Made by a program: the position numbers and the translations under genes. 64,000 nucleotides of DNA from Chitinophaga arvensicola (lineage in GTDB: Bacteria; Bacteroidota; Bacteroidia; Chitinophagales; Chitinophagaceae): the NCBI RefSeq assembly GCF_900110835.1, contig NZ_FOJG01000001.1:682001-746000 (forward strand), given 5' to 3'. This document shows positions 8,948-18,131 of this stretch, piece after piece (position 1 is the stretch's first letter; each line of letters starts with the position of its first letter). The notes beneath the pieces were generated by a model. The model searched no databases. It had not been told where the DNA came from and saw only the letters and a program-made list of their open reading frames with translations.

Positions 8948-9700
8948 TTATGCCGTTCTTACATATACCAGTTTGCCGGTTTTCTTACCGCTTTCCCTAA
9001 TATCTATTTCAAAGTTGGGAAAACTCTTGAGTAATTGCAATAGCTTATTGAACCCATAGTTACGGGAATCAAAGTCAGGCTGTTTTTTCAACAGTAGGTT
9101 GCCCAGTTCACCGAGATATGCCCATCCATCTTCATCGGCAATATCATTGATGCTGGAAGACAGCATGGATACCAGTTGTTTATCTGCCTTACTGATGCTG
9201 TTAGTCCGCTTTTCTTTGGTGGTCCTTGTCTTATCGGTATCTGTTTTCTTTTCCTTTACCGCCAGAATTTCCAGGTAAATAAATTTATCGCAGGCGGCCC
9301 TGAAGGCGCTGGGTGTTTTTTGTTCTCCCATTCCATACACGATCATGCCGGCTTCGCGTAAACGGGTAGCTAAGCGGGTAAAATCGCTGTCGCTCGACAC
9401 CAGGCAAAAGCCATCTACCCTGCCGGTGTACAATATGTCCATGGCATCGATGATCATGGCCGAATCGGTTGCATTTTTGCCGGAGGTATAGCTGTATTGC
9501 TGGATGGGTGTGATGGCATAGTCGAGCAGTACGCCTTTCCAGCCTACCACTGTGGGTTTGGTCCAGTCGCCATAGATTCTTTTAAAAGTAGGGTTACCAT
9601 ATTTGGCCACCTCTTCCAGCATCCCCTTGATATTATGATATGGAATGTTGTCAGCATCTATCAGCACAGCCAGGCGGAGGTCTTTCGTTGTATTGTCCAT
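8948..9700 (-). CDS. NYN-domain (LabA-like) protein with C-terminal OST-HTH/LOTUS domain
   Basis: This 250-residue protein begins with a PIN-like NYN nuclease domain (about 8-150) carrying LAVLIDADNI and SSDSDFTRLATRLREAG, which provide the acidic metal-binding residues. A lysine-rich linker follows (about 150-175), then a winged-helix OST-HTH/LOTUS-type domain (about 178-245, with DEDGWAYLGELGNLL). The architecture is a known RNA-binding or RNA-cleaving combination. It is followed 3 bp later by the macrodomain gene. The RNA target is unknown. Confidence 0.88.
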   Translation of the reverse strand: MDNTTKDLRLAVLIDADNIPYHNIKGMLEEVAKYGNPTFKRIYGDWTKPTVVGWKGVLLDYAITPIQQYSYTSGKNATDSAMIIDAMDILYTGRVDGFCLVSSDSDFTRLATRLREAGMIVYGMGEQKTPSAFRAACDKFIYLEILAVKEKKTDTDKTRTTKEKRTNSISKADKQLVSMLSSSINDIADEDGWAYLGELGNLLLKKQPDFDSRNYGFNKLLQLLKSFPNFEIDIRESGKKTGKLVYVRTA

Positions 9701-9761
9701 TGTTATTATTTTTGGGGATGAAGGGGTACACTAACAAATGTAGCCAATTACTGAAAACTAA

Positions 9762-9805
9762 AAACGTGCTGACTACAGTGATCTACTGCCGTCAGCACGT
9801 CGTTT
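9762..9805 (-). terminator. Terminator of dps
   Basis: A 10-bp stem (ACGTGCTGAC, arms 9764-9773 and 9791-9800) lies just downstream of dps. On the minus strand the stem is followed by a T-run. Confidence 0.75.
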
Positions 9806-9820
9806 TATCAGTTATATAAC

Positions 9821-10291
9821 TTAGTTCAGGTAAGCACGGATCATCCAGGCCAGTTTGAGGTGTTTCTGCAGCATTTGGGTGGCAAAATCTGCAGCCCCTT
9901 TGTCCTTGTACTTTTCATCGAATTCATCGATCAGTCTGCGCAGGTTACGGATGATTGTTTCATGATCGTCCAGCAATTCTTTCAGTTGCTTTTTCTGATC
10001 GTTGGAGTATTCGGATTCCAGCAGGTTGGTCAGTTTCAGCACATCTGCGTAGCGGCCTTCTGCATAATGCCCGATGGAACGGATGTACTCTGCTACCTCA
10101 TCGCCAAATTCTTCCAGTTGTTCGTATTGGTCTTCATAGAATTTATGAAGTTCCATGAAATTGCTTCCTTCAATGTTCCAATGAGAATTACGTGTTTTAG
10201 CATAGATCAATAATTCATCGGCCAGTACCTTATTCAACTCTAATGCTATTTTCTTTGTGTTTTCTGCTGAAACACCAATATTTACTTTCAT
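9821..10291 (-). CDS. dps: Dps-family DNA-binding ferritin-like protein
   Basis: This 156-residue protein of normal Dps length forms the four-helix ferritin-like fold. NSHWNIEGSNFMELHKFYEDQYEQL carries the intersubunit ferroxidase residues (H, then H, D/E), although it is written here only in outline: the H of SHWN and the D/E of FYEDQYEQ are in place. Dps dodecamers oxidise and store iron and protect DNA under starvation or peroxide stress. It is monocistronic with its own terminator. Confidence 0.92.
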   Translation of the reverse strand: MKVNIGVSAENTKKIALELNKVLADELLIYAKTRNSHWNIEGSNFMELHKFYEDQYEQLEEFGDEVAEYIRSIGHYAEGRYADVLKLTNLLESEYSNDQKKQLKELLDDHETIIRNLRRLIDEFDEKYKDKGAADFATQMLQKHLKLAWMIRAYLN

Positions 10292-10430
10292 ATCATTGAA
10301 TTTTTTTGGTTACTATAAATTTACTAATTAGGGAGATAGCTATCTATGATGATTGTCATGATTTAACAACCGGTTAATATAAACAGGTGACCCGATCCTT
10401 TTGTTCAGGCATCTCCGATGAGGCAATTAC

Positions 10431-10463
10431 TTTGCTAAAATTGTACCATAGTCCCTAATTTTG
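10431..10463 (+). promoter_or_regulatory. Candidate Bacteroidota promoter of the MFS gene
   Basis: TTTG at 10431-10434 and TAATTTTG at 10456-10463 fit the TTTG / TAnnTTTG promoter with a 21-nt spacer. It sits so close to the ATG at 10469 that the transcript would be nearly leaderless. Confidence 0.4.
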
Positions 10464-10468
10464 TGGTC

Positions 10469-11662
10469 ATGTATCAGTCGTCGGAGAGAATTTACAGTCT
10501 GCATTTCATATTACTTTGCCTGAGTAATGCCCTCTTTTCTGCCAGTTTCAACATGATGATTCCTGAGCTGCCAGCTTATCTGACGCGGATGGGTGGAGCG
10601 GATTATAAGGGATACATTATTGGTTTGTTCACTTTAATGGCGGGATTGTCGAGGCCTTTCAGCGGCAAACTCACTGATACGATCGGGCGTGTACCGGTGA
10701 TGATTTTCGGTTCACTGGTATGTGTGGTGTGCAGCTTAATTTATCCGTTGATTAGTTCTGTGGGTGCGTTTCTGTTACTACGGTTCTTTCATGGGTTTTC
10801 TACCGGGTTTAAGCCAACGGGAACTTCCGCTTATGTATCTGATATGGTGCCGGTAACACGGCGTGGGGAGGCAATGGGCATGGTAGGACTATTCAGTACG
10901 ATCGGTATGGCGATGGGACCTGCTATTGGCGGTTATGTGGCGGTACGATGGAATATTAACATTATGTTCCAGCTCTCTGCTGTATTTGCATTGCTGTCTG
11001 TGGTAATTCTTATTGGGATGAAGGAAACTCTTGTGAATAAGCAGCCTTTCCGTTTTTCCCTGCTAAAAATATCCGGCAGTGAAATTTTTGAACCATTGGT
11101 ATGGTCGCCGGTGATCATCACTTTTCTGACCTATTTCAGTTATGGTGCTATCCTCACTATTATTCCTGATTTCAGCGCTTACCTGGGAATCAGCAATAAA
11201 GGATTATTCTTTACTTTTTTCACGGGTAGTTCTATTGGTATCCGCCTATTGGCGGGGAGGGTATCTGACCAGTTTGGGCGGGTGCCTGTTTTAAAGATTT
11301 CAGCGCTGATGATGGCTGGGTCCATGCTGATGATGGCACTCGCCAACAGCAGCCTGTTACTGCTTTCTGCGGCGGTTGTATATGGCATTTCAGTGGGACT
11401 GAATTCACCCGCCGTGACAGCATGGACTGTTGATCTGGGACGACCGGAGCATCGTGGCCGCGCACTGGCCAGTATGTACATTGCTATGGAAGCCGGGATT
11501 GGCCTTGGAGCCTATTTTTCGGCATTTATCTATAACAACCGTTCCACCAATTTCCCGGTTACATTCTATGTATTTGCCGGTATTACGCTGATGGCTACTT
11601 TGTATCTCAGCTTTATCTATAAGCCCCGGAAGCGCGTGGATGCTTCTCCACAGCAGGGATAG
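10469..11662 (+). CDS. MFS transporter
   Basis: This 397-residue major facilitator superfamily protein has about twelve membrane helices. The loop between helices 2 and 3 reads GLSRPFSGKLTDTIGRVPVM, the canonical MFS motif A, and a second copy (AGRVSDQFGRVPVLKI) marks the start of the second half. It resembles the drug- or metabolite-efflux branch; no substrate can be read from context. The ATG at 10469 is preferred to the upstream GTG at 10463, which overlaps the likely promoter box. Confidence 0.85.
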   Translation: MYQSSERIYSLHFILLCLSNALFSASFNMMIPELPAYLTRMGGADYKGYIIGLFTLMAGLSRPFSGKLTDTIGRVPVMIFGSLVCVVCSLIYPLISSVGAFLLLRFFHGFSTGFKPTGTSAYVSDMVPVTRRGEAMGMVGLFSTIGMAMGPAIGGYVAVRWNINIMFQLSAVFALLSVVILIGMKETLVNKQPFRFSLLKISGSEIFEPLVWSPVIITFLTYFSYGAILTIIPDFSAYLGISNKGLFFTFFTGSSIGIRLLAGRVSDQFGRVPVLKISALMMAGSMLMMALANSSLLLLSAAVVYGISVGLNSPAVTAWTVDLGRPEHRGRALASMYIAMEAGIGLGAYFSAFIYNNRSTNFPVTFYVFAGITLMATLYLSFIYKPRKRVDASPQQG

Positions 11663-11665
11663 GAT

Positions 11666-13105
11666 CTATTCTTCTGCCGGATCTTCGATACCTTTCGCCG
11701 GGATTACCGTGATTGGCTCGTCGCCAGGCAATTGCAAATCGAACGATTGATCAGCTGTCAGGTCTTTAGGCAATACTTTCTTATTGTCGAGCCCCAGTTT
11801 CCGCATCCTTTCGGCGCGTCCTACCAGGTTGCCATTCCCGGTGGATAACTTATTCATAGCCCCTTCATATTTTTCCTGGCTGCGTTTCAGGTATTCGCCG
11901 ATCATGCCCATATCTTCTGCAAATCCTACAAACTTATCATACAGGGCGCTTCCCTGTCTTACTATTTCCTCAGCATTCTTGTTCTGTTTATCCAGCCGCC
12001 ACATATTATCGATTACGCGGAGTGTGGCCAGCAAAGACGGAACGCTCACCAGGATGATTCTTTTGCGGAAGGCGAAGTCGTACAGGTCCTCTTCAATCTG
12101 CATAATCGCCAAAGCATATGCCGGTTCAATAGGAATGAACAGCATGACAAAGTCGGTGGTATTTTTATACAGCGTATGATACGCCTTTGCACTTAACTCG
12201 CTGATATGATTCTTTACAGATTGCAGGTGCATTTTGAGGGCGTACTTTTTATCATCTTCCGTAACCGCGCTGCAATATTGTTCGTACGCTTTCAGGGATA
12301 CTTTGGAATCGATCACCAGTTGCCGGTTTTCCGGAAGCTGTAATACCAGGTCCGGTTTTCTCAATTGCCCGGTTTCGTCCCGCTGTGCATCCTGGGTAAA
12401 ATAGTGCACTCCTTTTTCAAGTCCGGATGCTTCGAGTACCCGCTCCAGGATCATCTCTCCCCAGTTCCCCTGTTTCTTGGTATCTGCTTTCAGGGCGTTG
12501 GTGAGGTTATTGGCTTCCTTTGACAGGGTTTGATTCAGTTGTAATAACCGTTGCAACTCTTCTTTCAGTGCTGTTCGCTGTTCTGTTTCTGCAACAAGCG
12601 ATTGCTGTACACTACTCCGGAAGTTATCTATCTTCTCTGCCAGGGGTTTCAACACATCATCCATCTTCACTTTGTTCTGCTCCATAAAACTGCCGGAAAT
12701 ACGCTGGAGCAACTGCTGGGCAGTATTTTCAAACTGAATTTTAAAATCCTGCTGCACCTGTTGTAGCCGCTCCTTCTCTCCGGACAATTGTTGCTGCAGG
12801 TATTTATTCTGCTCCATCATCCGTCCCTGTTCAGACATAAGTACTGAAAACTCTTCGTTTAACCGTTCCAGTTGATCCTGTTTCTCCCTGACCATCAATC
12901 CCTTATCATCCAGCATGTTTTGCAGGTACTGTTGTTTGGCCTCCAGCAGGTTATACTTTTCCTGTAGCGCAGCATGATTGCCCTGCCATACACTGAGCTG
13001 TTGTGCCTGCCCATCTGCCTGCGCCTGCTGCTGTTGTTTCGCAGCGAACAAAAGGTAGCCAAGCACCAGAACAGCAATTCCCGAAATGATTAATAGTATG
13101 AGCAT
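11666..13105 (-). CDS. rmuC: DNA recombination protein RmuC
   Basis: This 479-residue protein has an N-terminal membrane anchor (about 1-22), a long glutamine-rich coiled coil (about 25-190) and the nuclease-like RmuC domain (about 190-450) with GNWGEMILERVLEASGL and the KPDLVLQLPE / VIDSKVSLKAYE acidic residues. RmuC limits DNA inversions and is thought to cleave DNA at recombination intermediates. The ATG at 13105 puts the membrane helix at the very start; the alternative upstream start at 13126 is TTG. It is convergent with the MFS gene, 3 bp apart. Confidence 0.92.
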   Translation of the reverse strand: MLILLIISGIAVLVLGYLLFAAKQQQQAQADGQAQQLSVWQGNHAALQEKYNLLEAKQQYLQNMLDDKGLMVREKQDQLERLNEEFSVLMSEQGRMMEQNKYLQQQLSGEKERLQQVQQDFKIQFENTAQQLLQRISGSFMEQNKVKMDDVLKPLAEKIDNFRSSVQQSLVAETEQRTALKEELQRLLQLNQTLSKEANNLTNALKADTKKQGNWGEMILERVLEASGLEKGVHYFTQDAQRDETGQLRKPDLVLQLPENRQLVIDSKVSLKAYEQYCSAVTEDDKKYALKMHLQSVKNHISELSAKAYHTLYKNTTDFVMLFIPIEPAYALAIMQIEEDLYDFAFRKRIILVSVPSLLATLRVIDNMWRLDKQNKNAEEIVRQGSALYDKFVGFAEDMGMIGEYLKRSQEKYEGAMNKLSTGNGNLVGRAERMRKLGLDNKKVLPKDLTADQSFDLQLPGDEPITVIPAKGIEDPAEE

Positions 13106-13194
13106 GATAATTTCCTCTGAAGGCAAAATAGTTTTTTTCTACGCACTGAATCTGCGTTGCGGTGAAAGTGTGCGTTTTTTCCAAAAAGTCATTA

Positions 13195-13236
13195 AAAAAG
13201 CAGGAACAAACCGACAATACCGGCTGTTCCTGCTTC
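13195..13236 (-). terminator. Terminator of the kdn cluster
   Basis: A 10-bp stem (AGCAGGAACA at 13199-13208 with TGTTCCTGCT at 13225-13234) lies directly after the kdnB stop. On the minus strand the stem runs into T residues. This ends the kdnA-kdsB-kdnB transcript. Confidence 0.75.
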
Positions 13237-13255
13237 ACATTTTATTTTAATCCCC

Positions 13256-14332
13256 TTACAGACGCTCGTATAACTTACGCAGTCTTTCACGGGTCATAAT
13301 CTCTTTCCAATCCTTTCCAAGGGCGTTCTCCCACAGCGGCGCCATACCCAGCGACACATTAATCATGGTATCGAACTGTTCATCAGTTAAGCCTTTGGTA
13401 ATGCCCTGCGGAATATCAATGCTGTGCTTTTTCACCATCTGCTTGAATTTCACCACGCCTTCCGGGTAGAACTCTTCCAGCTTATCAAATACGATACAGT
13501 TACCAATACCGTGCTTAGTACCCAGCAGATAGGCCAGTCCGTAGCTGACCGCATGCGCCACACCCACCTGGGAATAAGCGATGCTCATACCGCCGGCATA
13601 GGAAGCCATCATCAGTTTCTCATCGGCATCGTCATCCCAGTTTTCCTTCTGCAGGAAAATTTCCTCACACAGTTCCTGTGCCTTTTCTCCATATGATTGA
13701 CTGAATGCGTTCAGGTAGGTACCTTCCAGCGATTCCACACAGTGAATGAAACAATCCATAGCAGTATAAAAACGCTGATTGGGTTCAACGGTTTTTGTCA
13801 ATGCCGGATCGAGTACGATCTGATCAAACGGTGTAAAATCCGAGTTCATGCCCAGTTTACGGGTAGGACCGGTTAATACACAGGTACGGCTCACTTCCGC
13901 ACCGGTACCGGAAATAGTAGGAATCCCTACTTTATATACGCCGGCTACTTTCACCAGATCCCATCCCTGGTAATCGGCAGAAGAGCCCGGATTCGTCATC
14001 ATCAGGGATACCGCTTTGGCCATATCCATTACAGACCCGCCACCAATACCAATAATACCCGATACAGTACCGAATTCAGCAACGAGTTCGTCCCTTACCT
14101 GGTCTACATATTTGGTTTTCGGTTCGTCCGTTACATCAATCACTACCACCTTATCCTTACCCTGTAACGGGATACGGGATAAAAATTCCTTCTTATCCTG
14201 GAAATACTCATCCACGAAGAATATCATGGGAGCATCACCTACGCGCCTGGGGGCCAGTATTTCACCCAGCTGATCAAAACATCCGCTGCCGTAAACTACG
14301 TAGTCCACCATTTTAAAATTCCTGAATTTCAT
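13256..14332 (-). CDS. kdnB: 3-deoxy-alpha-D-manno-octulosonate (Kdo) 8-oxidase, iron-containing alcohol dehydrogenase family
   Basis: This 358-residue member of the Fe-dependent alcohol dehydrogenase family has the cofactor loop GIIGIGGGSVMDMAKA (about 95-110) and metal-ligand histidines in VAHAVSYGLAYLLGTKHGIGN. On family match and neighbours it is KdnB, which oxidises the C8 hydroxyl of Kdo to an aldehyde that KdnA then aminates. The three genes kdnA, kdsB and kdnB follow one another on the same strand, as described for Shewanella. An unrelated alcohol dehydrogenase role would not explain this neighbourhood. Confidence 0.87.
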   Translation of the reverse strand: MKFRNFKMVDYVVYGSGCFDQLGEILAPRRVGDAPMIFFVDEYFQDKKEFLSRIPLQGKDKVVVIDVTDEPKTKYVDQVRDELVAEFGTVSGIIGIGGGSVMDMAKAVSLMMTNPGSSADYQGWDLVKVAGVYKVGIPTISGTGAEVSRTCVLTGPTRKLGMNSDFTPFDQIVLDPALTKTVEPNQRFYTAMDCFIHCVESLEGTYLNAFSQSYGEKAQELCEEIFLQKENWDDDADEKLMMASYAGGMSIAYSQVGVAHAVSYGLAYLLGTKHGIGNCIVFDKLEEFYPEGVVKFKQMVKKHSIDIPQGITKGLTDEQFDTMINVSLGMAPLWENALGKDWKEIMTRERLRKLYERL

Positions 14333-14352
14333 ATATCCGTATTAGTTAGATG

Positions 14353-15081
14353 TTATAAAAGTTTTGCTGCCTTTTCCAGGTCTTCCGGTGTATCTATTTC
14401 CACGCCCATGTAGGAGGTCACTACCATTTTCATGGGAATACCGTTCTCCAGGTAACGCAGACATTCTATCTTCTCTGCAGCTTCCAGCGGTGTTACTTCC
14501 AGCTGGGTAAAGTCCAGCAGGGTTTGCCGGCGGAAGGCGTATATACCAATATGTTCGTAATAAACCGTCTTAATCTCTTTGTTACGTGGATAAGGAATCA
14601 CGGAACGGGAAAAGAACAGCGCATTGAAGTTCTTGTCTACCGCCACTTTCACATAATTCGGATCTTCTATAGACGCCGGATCTTTCAGTTCCTGCATCAG
14701 CGAAGCCACCTGCACTTTCTTTCCTTCTTCCCCTTCAAATACCTTCAGCAGCTTTTCCAGCGGCTCTTTCTGTGTAAAAGGTTCGTCGCCCTGCACATTC
14801 ACCACAATATCCACATCACCCATATCTACAACGGCTTCGGCTATACGATCGGTACCACATTCATGCTCTTTCTTGCTCATGACTGCTTTTCCACCATTGC
14901 TAACGATTTCATTGTAGATAAGATCACTGTCTGTTACCACCATCACCTCATCGAATACACCGGTGTTTACGGCCGACTCATACGTTCTGAGTATCACTGT
15001 TTTATCACCCAGTTTAGCCATCATCTTACCTGGGAAACGGGATGCACCATAACGGGCAGGTATCAACGCTATTTTTCTCAT
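14353..15081 (-). CDS. kdsB: 3-deoxy-manno-octulosonate (8-amino-Kdo) cytidylyltransferase
   Basis: This 242-residue enzyme activates Kdo-type sugars as CMP derivatives for lipid A-core assembly. The nucleotide-binding signature [18 protein letters not shown] is at the N terminus and VNVQGDEPF follows near residue 95. The ATG at 15081 places that motif at residue 3; upstream in-frame codons are not family-like. Because it lies between kdnB and kdnA, it probably prefers 8-amino-Kdo, as reported for the Shewanella orthologue; this preference is inferred. Confidence 0.93.
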   Translation of the reverse strand: MRKIALIPARYGASRFPGKMMAKLGDKTVILRTYESAVNTGVFDEVMVVTDSDLIYNEIVSNGGKAVMSKKEHECGTDRIAEAVVDMGDVDIVVNVQGDEPFTQKEPLEKLLKVFEGEEGKKVQVASLMQELKDPASIEDPNYVKVAVDKNFNALFFSRSVIPYPRNKEIKTVYYEHIGIYAFRRQTLLDFTQLEVTPLEAAEKIECLRYLENGIPMKMVVTSYMGVEIDTPEDLEKAAKLL

Positions 15082-15153
15082 GTAGTATGGTTTTAAACTG
15101 CAAAAGCGCAGACAGCAGATATACATCGCTGCCTGGCGCTTCTGCGGGATCAG

Positions 15154-16344
15154 TTATAATGCGCTTTTAACGGCCTGCACCAGTTTGGCGGCTCTTTCCT
15201 GTATTTCGGCATCACTCCAGCCCAGGTTGATGGGGGTAGAGATATTTCTGCCGATAATAGCATCAGAAGCCGGGAATTCCTTGGTTTTATACACTTCCAT
15301 GGCCTGTTTCAGTCCGGCTGCAAAAGGTGTTAATACCGCACCTTCCTTGAAATGCTGCCACTGACGGATGTAATGCCAGTTGTTATCGTAATAATGGAAA
15401 GCTGCCAGTCCGGCCGCTTTCATTGCCGCTGCCGCTTTTGCAGCCTGCGCTGTTTCCGGCAGGAAGAACGACAGGAAAGTAGCACTGTCGCCCGCTTCAT
15501 CCGGTAAACGGCGGAAAGTCACACCCGGTACTGCTGCCAGGGCATCTTTGAATATTTTCTTTGTTTTACGCTGTATTTCCAGGAAGGTATCCAGTTTACG
15601 TACCTGTGCCAGACCTACTGCAGCATGCAGTTCGGAAATACGGTAATTGTAACCTATAAACGGATGCAGATCCGCCCCACGGTCTACCCCGAGGTGATCA
15701 TGACCATGGTCCGTATAACCGTCACATTTAGTATAGATATCTTTGTTATTGGTCACTATAGCGCCACCTTCTGCGCAGGTGATCGTTTTTACAAAGTCGA
15801 AAGAGAAAGTACCGGCATCACCGATCGTTCCCAGGGCTTTTCCTTTGTAGGAAGCGCCAAACGACTGGCAAGCATCTTCCAGCAGGAACAGGTTATGTTT
15901 TTTACAGATAGCCTGTAAAGCGTCCAGATCTGCCATCGCTCCGCACATATGTACCGGCATTACAGCTTTGGTACGGGGAGTAATAGCTGCTTCCACAGCT
16001 TTGGGATCCAGGGTCAGGGTATCATCCACATCGACAAGTACCGGGGTAGCACCTACGGAAAATACCGATTCAAAGCTGGCTACGAAAGTAAACGTCGGCA
16101 TAATGATTTCATCACCGGCGCCCAGTCCGAGAGCAGCCATGGCGGTGGTCAATGCGGCCGTTCCACTGGATGCAAGCTGTGTATGGGATACGTTCAGTTT
16201 ATCGCAAATGGCCTGTTCCAGCTCTTTCGCTTTCCAGATGCCTTTACGCGGACCGTCAAATCCGTAACGCATCATGATACCTGTTTCCAGTACATCGTTT
16301 ACTTCTTTCCTTTCCTCGGCTCCAAATAGTTCATATCCGGGCAT
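15154..16344 (-). CDS. kdnA: 8-amino-3,8-dideoxy-manno-octulosonate aminotransferase, DegT/DnrJ/EryC1 family
   Basis: This 396-residue PLP-dependent sugar aminotransferase carries its Schiff-base lysine at K186 in SFDFVKTITCAEGG and the family's SSGTAALTTAMAALG near residue 60. The opening MPGYELFGAEERKEV and LMRYG-like start match KdnA proteins as I know them. It uses an amino donor to convert 8-oxo-Kdo (made by KdnB) to 8-amino-Kdo. It is the first gene of the cluster and lies 72 bp upstream of kdsB. Start is clear: the ATG gives MPGYELFG. Confidence 0.9.
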   Translation of the reverse strand: MPGYELFGAEERKEVNDVLETGIMMRYGFDGPRKGIWKAKELEQAICDKLNVSHTQLASSGTAALTTAMAALGLGAGDEIIMPTFTFVASFESVFSVGATPVLVDVDDTLTLDPKAVEAAITPRTKAVMPVHMCGAMADLDALQAICKKHNLFLLEDACQSFGASYKGKALGTIGDAGTFSFDFVKTITCAEGGAIVTNNKDIYTKCDGYTDHGHDHLGVDRGADLHPFIGYNYRISELHAAVGLAQVRKLDTFLEIQRKTKKIFKDALAAVPGVTFRRLPDEAGDSATFLSFFLPETAQAAKAAAAMKAAGLAAFHYYDNNWHYIRQWQHFKEGAVLTPFAAGLKQAMEVYKTKEFPASDAIIGRNISTPINLGWSDAEIQERAAKLVQAVKSAL

Positions 16345-16462
16345 AAACTGTTGATTTTAAAATATAATTTGAATGAGTGCTTTTTAAATAGTGCTGCAAA
16401 GTTACTATAAACAGCATTGCGTTACATCGGAAAAACTGTTTATCTTTTGCTAAAAATTCACC

Positions 16463-16900
16463 ATGCGTTTTATCTTGTTCCTTACACTGTTGGGCTTCTT
16501 ATCTACTGCACCAGCAGCAGCGCAGAAAGCACAACCGCGCGATCAGCAGCAAATTGCCGCTCTCATGACCCAGCAAACCTCGGCCTGGAACAAGGGCGAC
16601 CTCGATGGATTTATGCAAACCTACTGGCATTCCGACTCTCTCCTGTTTATTGGTAAAAATGGCGTTACCTATGGCTGGCAGGCTACTCTGGACCGCTATA
16701 AAAAAACATACCCGGATGTTACAACGATGGGGAAATTAGACTTTAAACTGTTGGAATTCAAGCCCCTTGCTGCAGATACTTATCTCCTGATAGGCAAATG
16801 GCACCTGGAGCGAAGCATCGGCGACCTGGAAGGCCATTTCAGTCTCATCTTAAAAAAAATACAGGGACAATGGAAAATCATTGCTGACCACAGCAGCTAA
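16463..16900 (+). CDS. Secreted SnoaL/DUF4440-like protein
   Basis: This 145-residue protein has a signal peptide (residues 1-21, ending PAAAQ) followed by an NTF2-like cone fold: QQIAALMTQQTSAWNKGDLD, then MQTYWHSDSLLFIG, and the terminal GQWKIIADHSS typical of DUF4440 proteins. These domains bind small ligands or have ketosteroid-isomerase-like activity; no catalytic call is possible. It is divergent from kdnA across 118 bp. Confidence 0.75.
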   Translation: MRFILFLTLLGFLSTAPAAAQKAQPRDQQQIAALMTQQTSAWNKGDLDGFMQTYWHSDSLLFIGKNGVTYGWQATLDRYKKTYPDVTTMGKLDFKLLEFKPLAADTYLLIGKWHLERSIGDLEGHFSLILKKIQGQWKIIADHSS

Positions 16901-17016
16901 AAAAAAACCATCCCAGGAATAGGATGGCCGCTATACACCACAACATTAAAGAAGTTGTTCACTTCTTTACTTTTTAGAAGTCATTAGTAGAGTTTTCACT
17001 TGATATGGTAATATCT

Positions 17017-17202
17017 TCAATGCTTTGATTTTTTACTTGCTTCACTATCCCTTACGGCTTTGTTCTCTTTCTCCGGCTTTTCCGACAGATCGCCGTGCAT
17101 GGGGTTAGTGGTAGTGGTCCCTTTATCGCTGTCCAGTATATCTACCGGTTTTTTCTTCCTGTCCTGATATTCTCCTGCATGATCAGTTTCCTTCTTTTTC
17201 AT
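17017..17202 (-). CDS. Small, highly charged hypothetical protein
   Basis: The frame encodes 61 residues with no hydrophobic core, rich in Lys, Glu and Asp (MKKKETDHAGEYQDRKKK at the start, ASKKSKH at the end). Such disordered peptides are common in Bacteroidota and are often stress related, but no family was recognised. It is supported only by an intact ATG frame in an otherwise empty gap, so it may not be a gene. Confidence 0.4.
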   Translation of the reverse strand: MKKKETDHAGEYQDRKKKPVDILDSDKGTTTTNPMHGDLSEKPEKENKAVRDSEASKKSKH

Positions 17203-17585
17203 AATATCTTTTTTTGAAGATGAGAAATTCGGGTGACTACAGGTATAGGATTACAAACACTATTCCACGTCAAAAACAGGCACTTTTCGGGCTTTAGCGA
17301 ACTGTGTCCGGGGCAGTGATTCCACAAAACCCTGATTCACAATGGGAAAGAAACACAACAAACAGGGTGCGGAAATATTGCAGTTGTGATTAACATTAGA
17401 TTTACAAAAACTATAATCCATTTCTCATATCTGCGTACTATCTTAGTGCCTCGAATACATTTTAACCCGTAACCTCTGATCAACCCCGAGTAGTTTTAAT
17501 CAAGTTCCTCCTAAAGCCTTCTTTTAGTTTTAATCCAAGTCCTGTTTAGAACCCGGTATCTATTTACTATAACTTATTACTGGTT
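17203..17585. other. 383-bp gap without a gene
   Basis: I see no convincing frame, tRNA or strong hairpin here. The right part is AT-rich and presumably holds the promoter of the CAP-domain gene. Confidence 0.5.
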
Positions 17586-18131
17586 ATGCCCGGGAAAATT
17601 ACACGTGTCGCCACCTTATTGCTGGCCGTTCTTATTTATTGCAGTTGCACCAAAACGACTGACCTTGGATTGAAGGATCCAACCAAAACGCCTCCACCAG
17701 ATACTTCGGTGGTACCTGAAAACAGCGTGGACCGCAAAGCGCTGTTGCAGCTGGTAAACGGACTACGCAGCCGTGGCTGTAATTGCGGAACAGATGCGAT
17801 GCCTGCTGTAGGCCCCGTTACCTGGAACGGCCTGCTGGAAAGAGCCGCTTATGATCACAGCAAAGACATGGTGCTCAACAAATACTTTGATCACAACGGC
17901 CTCAATGGCTCTACTCCCGGCACGCGCCTGGATGCCGCCGGCTACAAATGGAACTATTACGGGGAAAATATCGCCAGTGGCAGTCTGGATGAACAAGCCG
18001 TGGTACTGGGTTGGCTGAACAGCCCCAAACATTGTCATAACATGATGAATCCTACGTTCACCGAAATCGGTATTGGTCGCTACAACAACGACTGGACGAT
18101 GGAACTGGGTAAAAGAGTGGTGACTAAATAA
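17586..18131 (+). CDS. CAP (SCP/PR1) domain lipoprotein
   Basis: This 181-residue protein starts with a lipoprotein-type leader (MPGKITRVATLLLAVLIYCS, cysteine at 19 or 21) and has a CAP domain from about residue 50. The domain shows NGLLERAAYDHSKDMVLNKY, then FDHNGLNGSTPGTRL, YGENIASG and a final SPKHCHNMMNPTFTEIGIG, which contain the conserved CAP histidine and glutamate residues. The role of bacterial CAP proteins is generally unknown. It abuts the next convergent gene with no gap. Confidence 0.85.
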   Translation: MPGKITRVATLLLAVLIYCSCTKTTDLGLKDPTKTPPPDTSVVPENSVDRKALLQLVNGLRSRGCNCGTDAMPAVGPVTWNGLLERAAYDHSKDMVLNKYFDHNGLNGSTPGTRLDAAGYKWNYYGENIASGSLDEQAVVLGWLNSPKHCHNMMNPTFTEIGIGRYNNDWTMELGKRVVTK

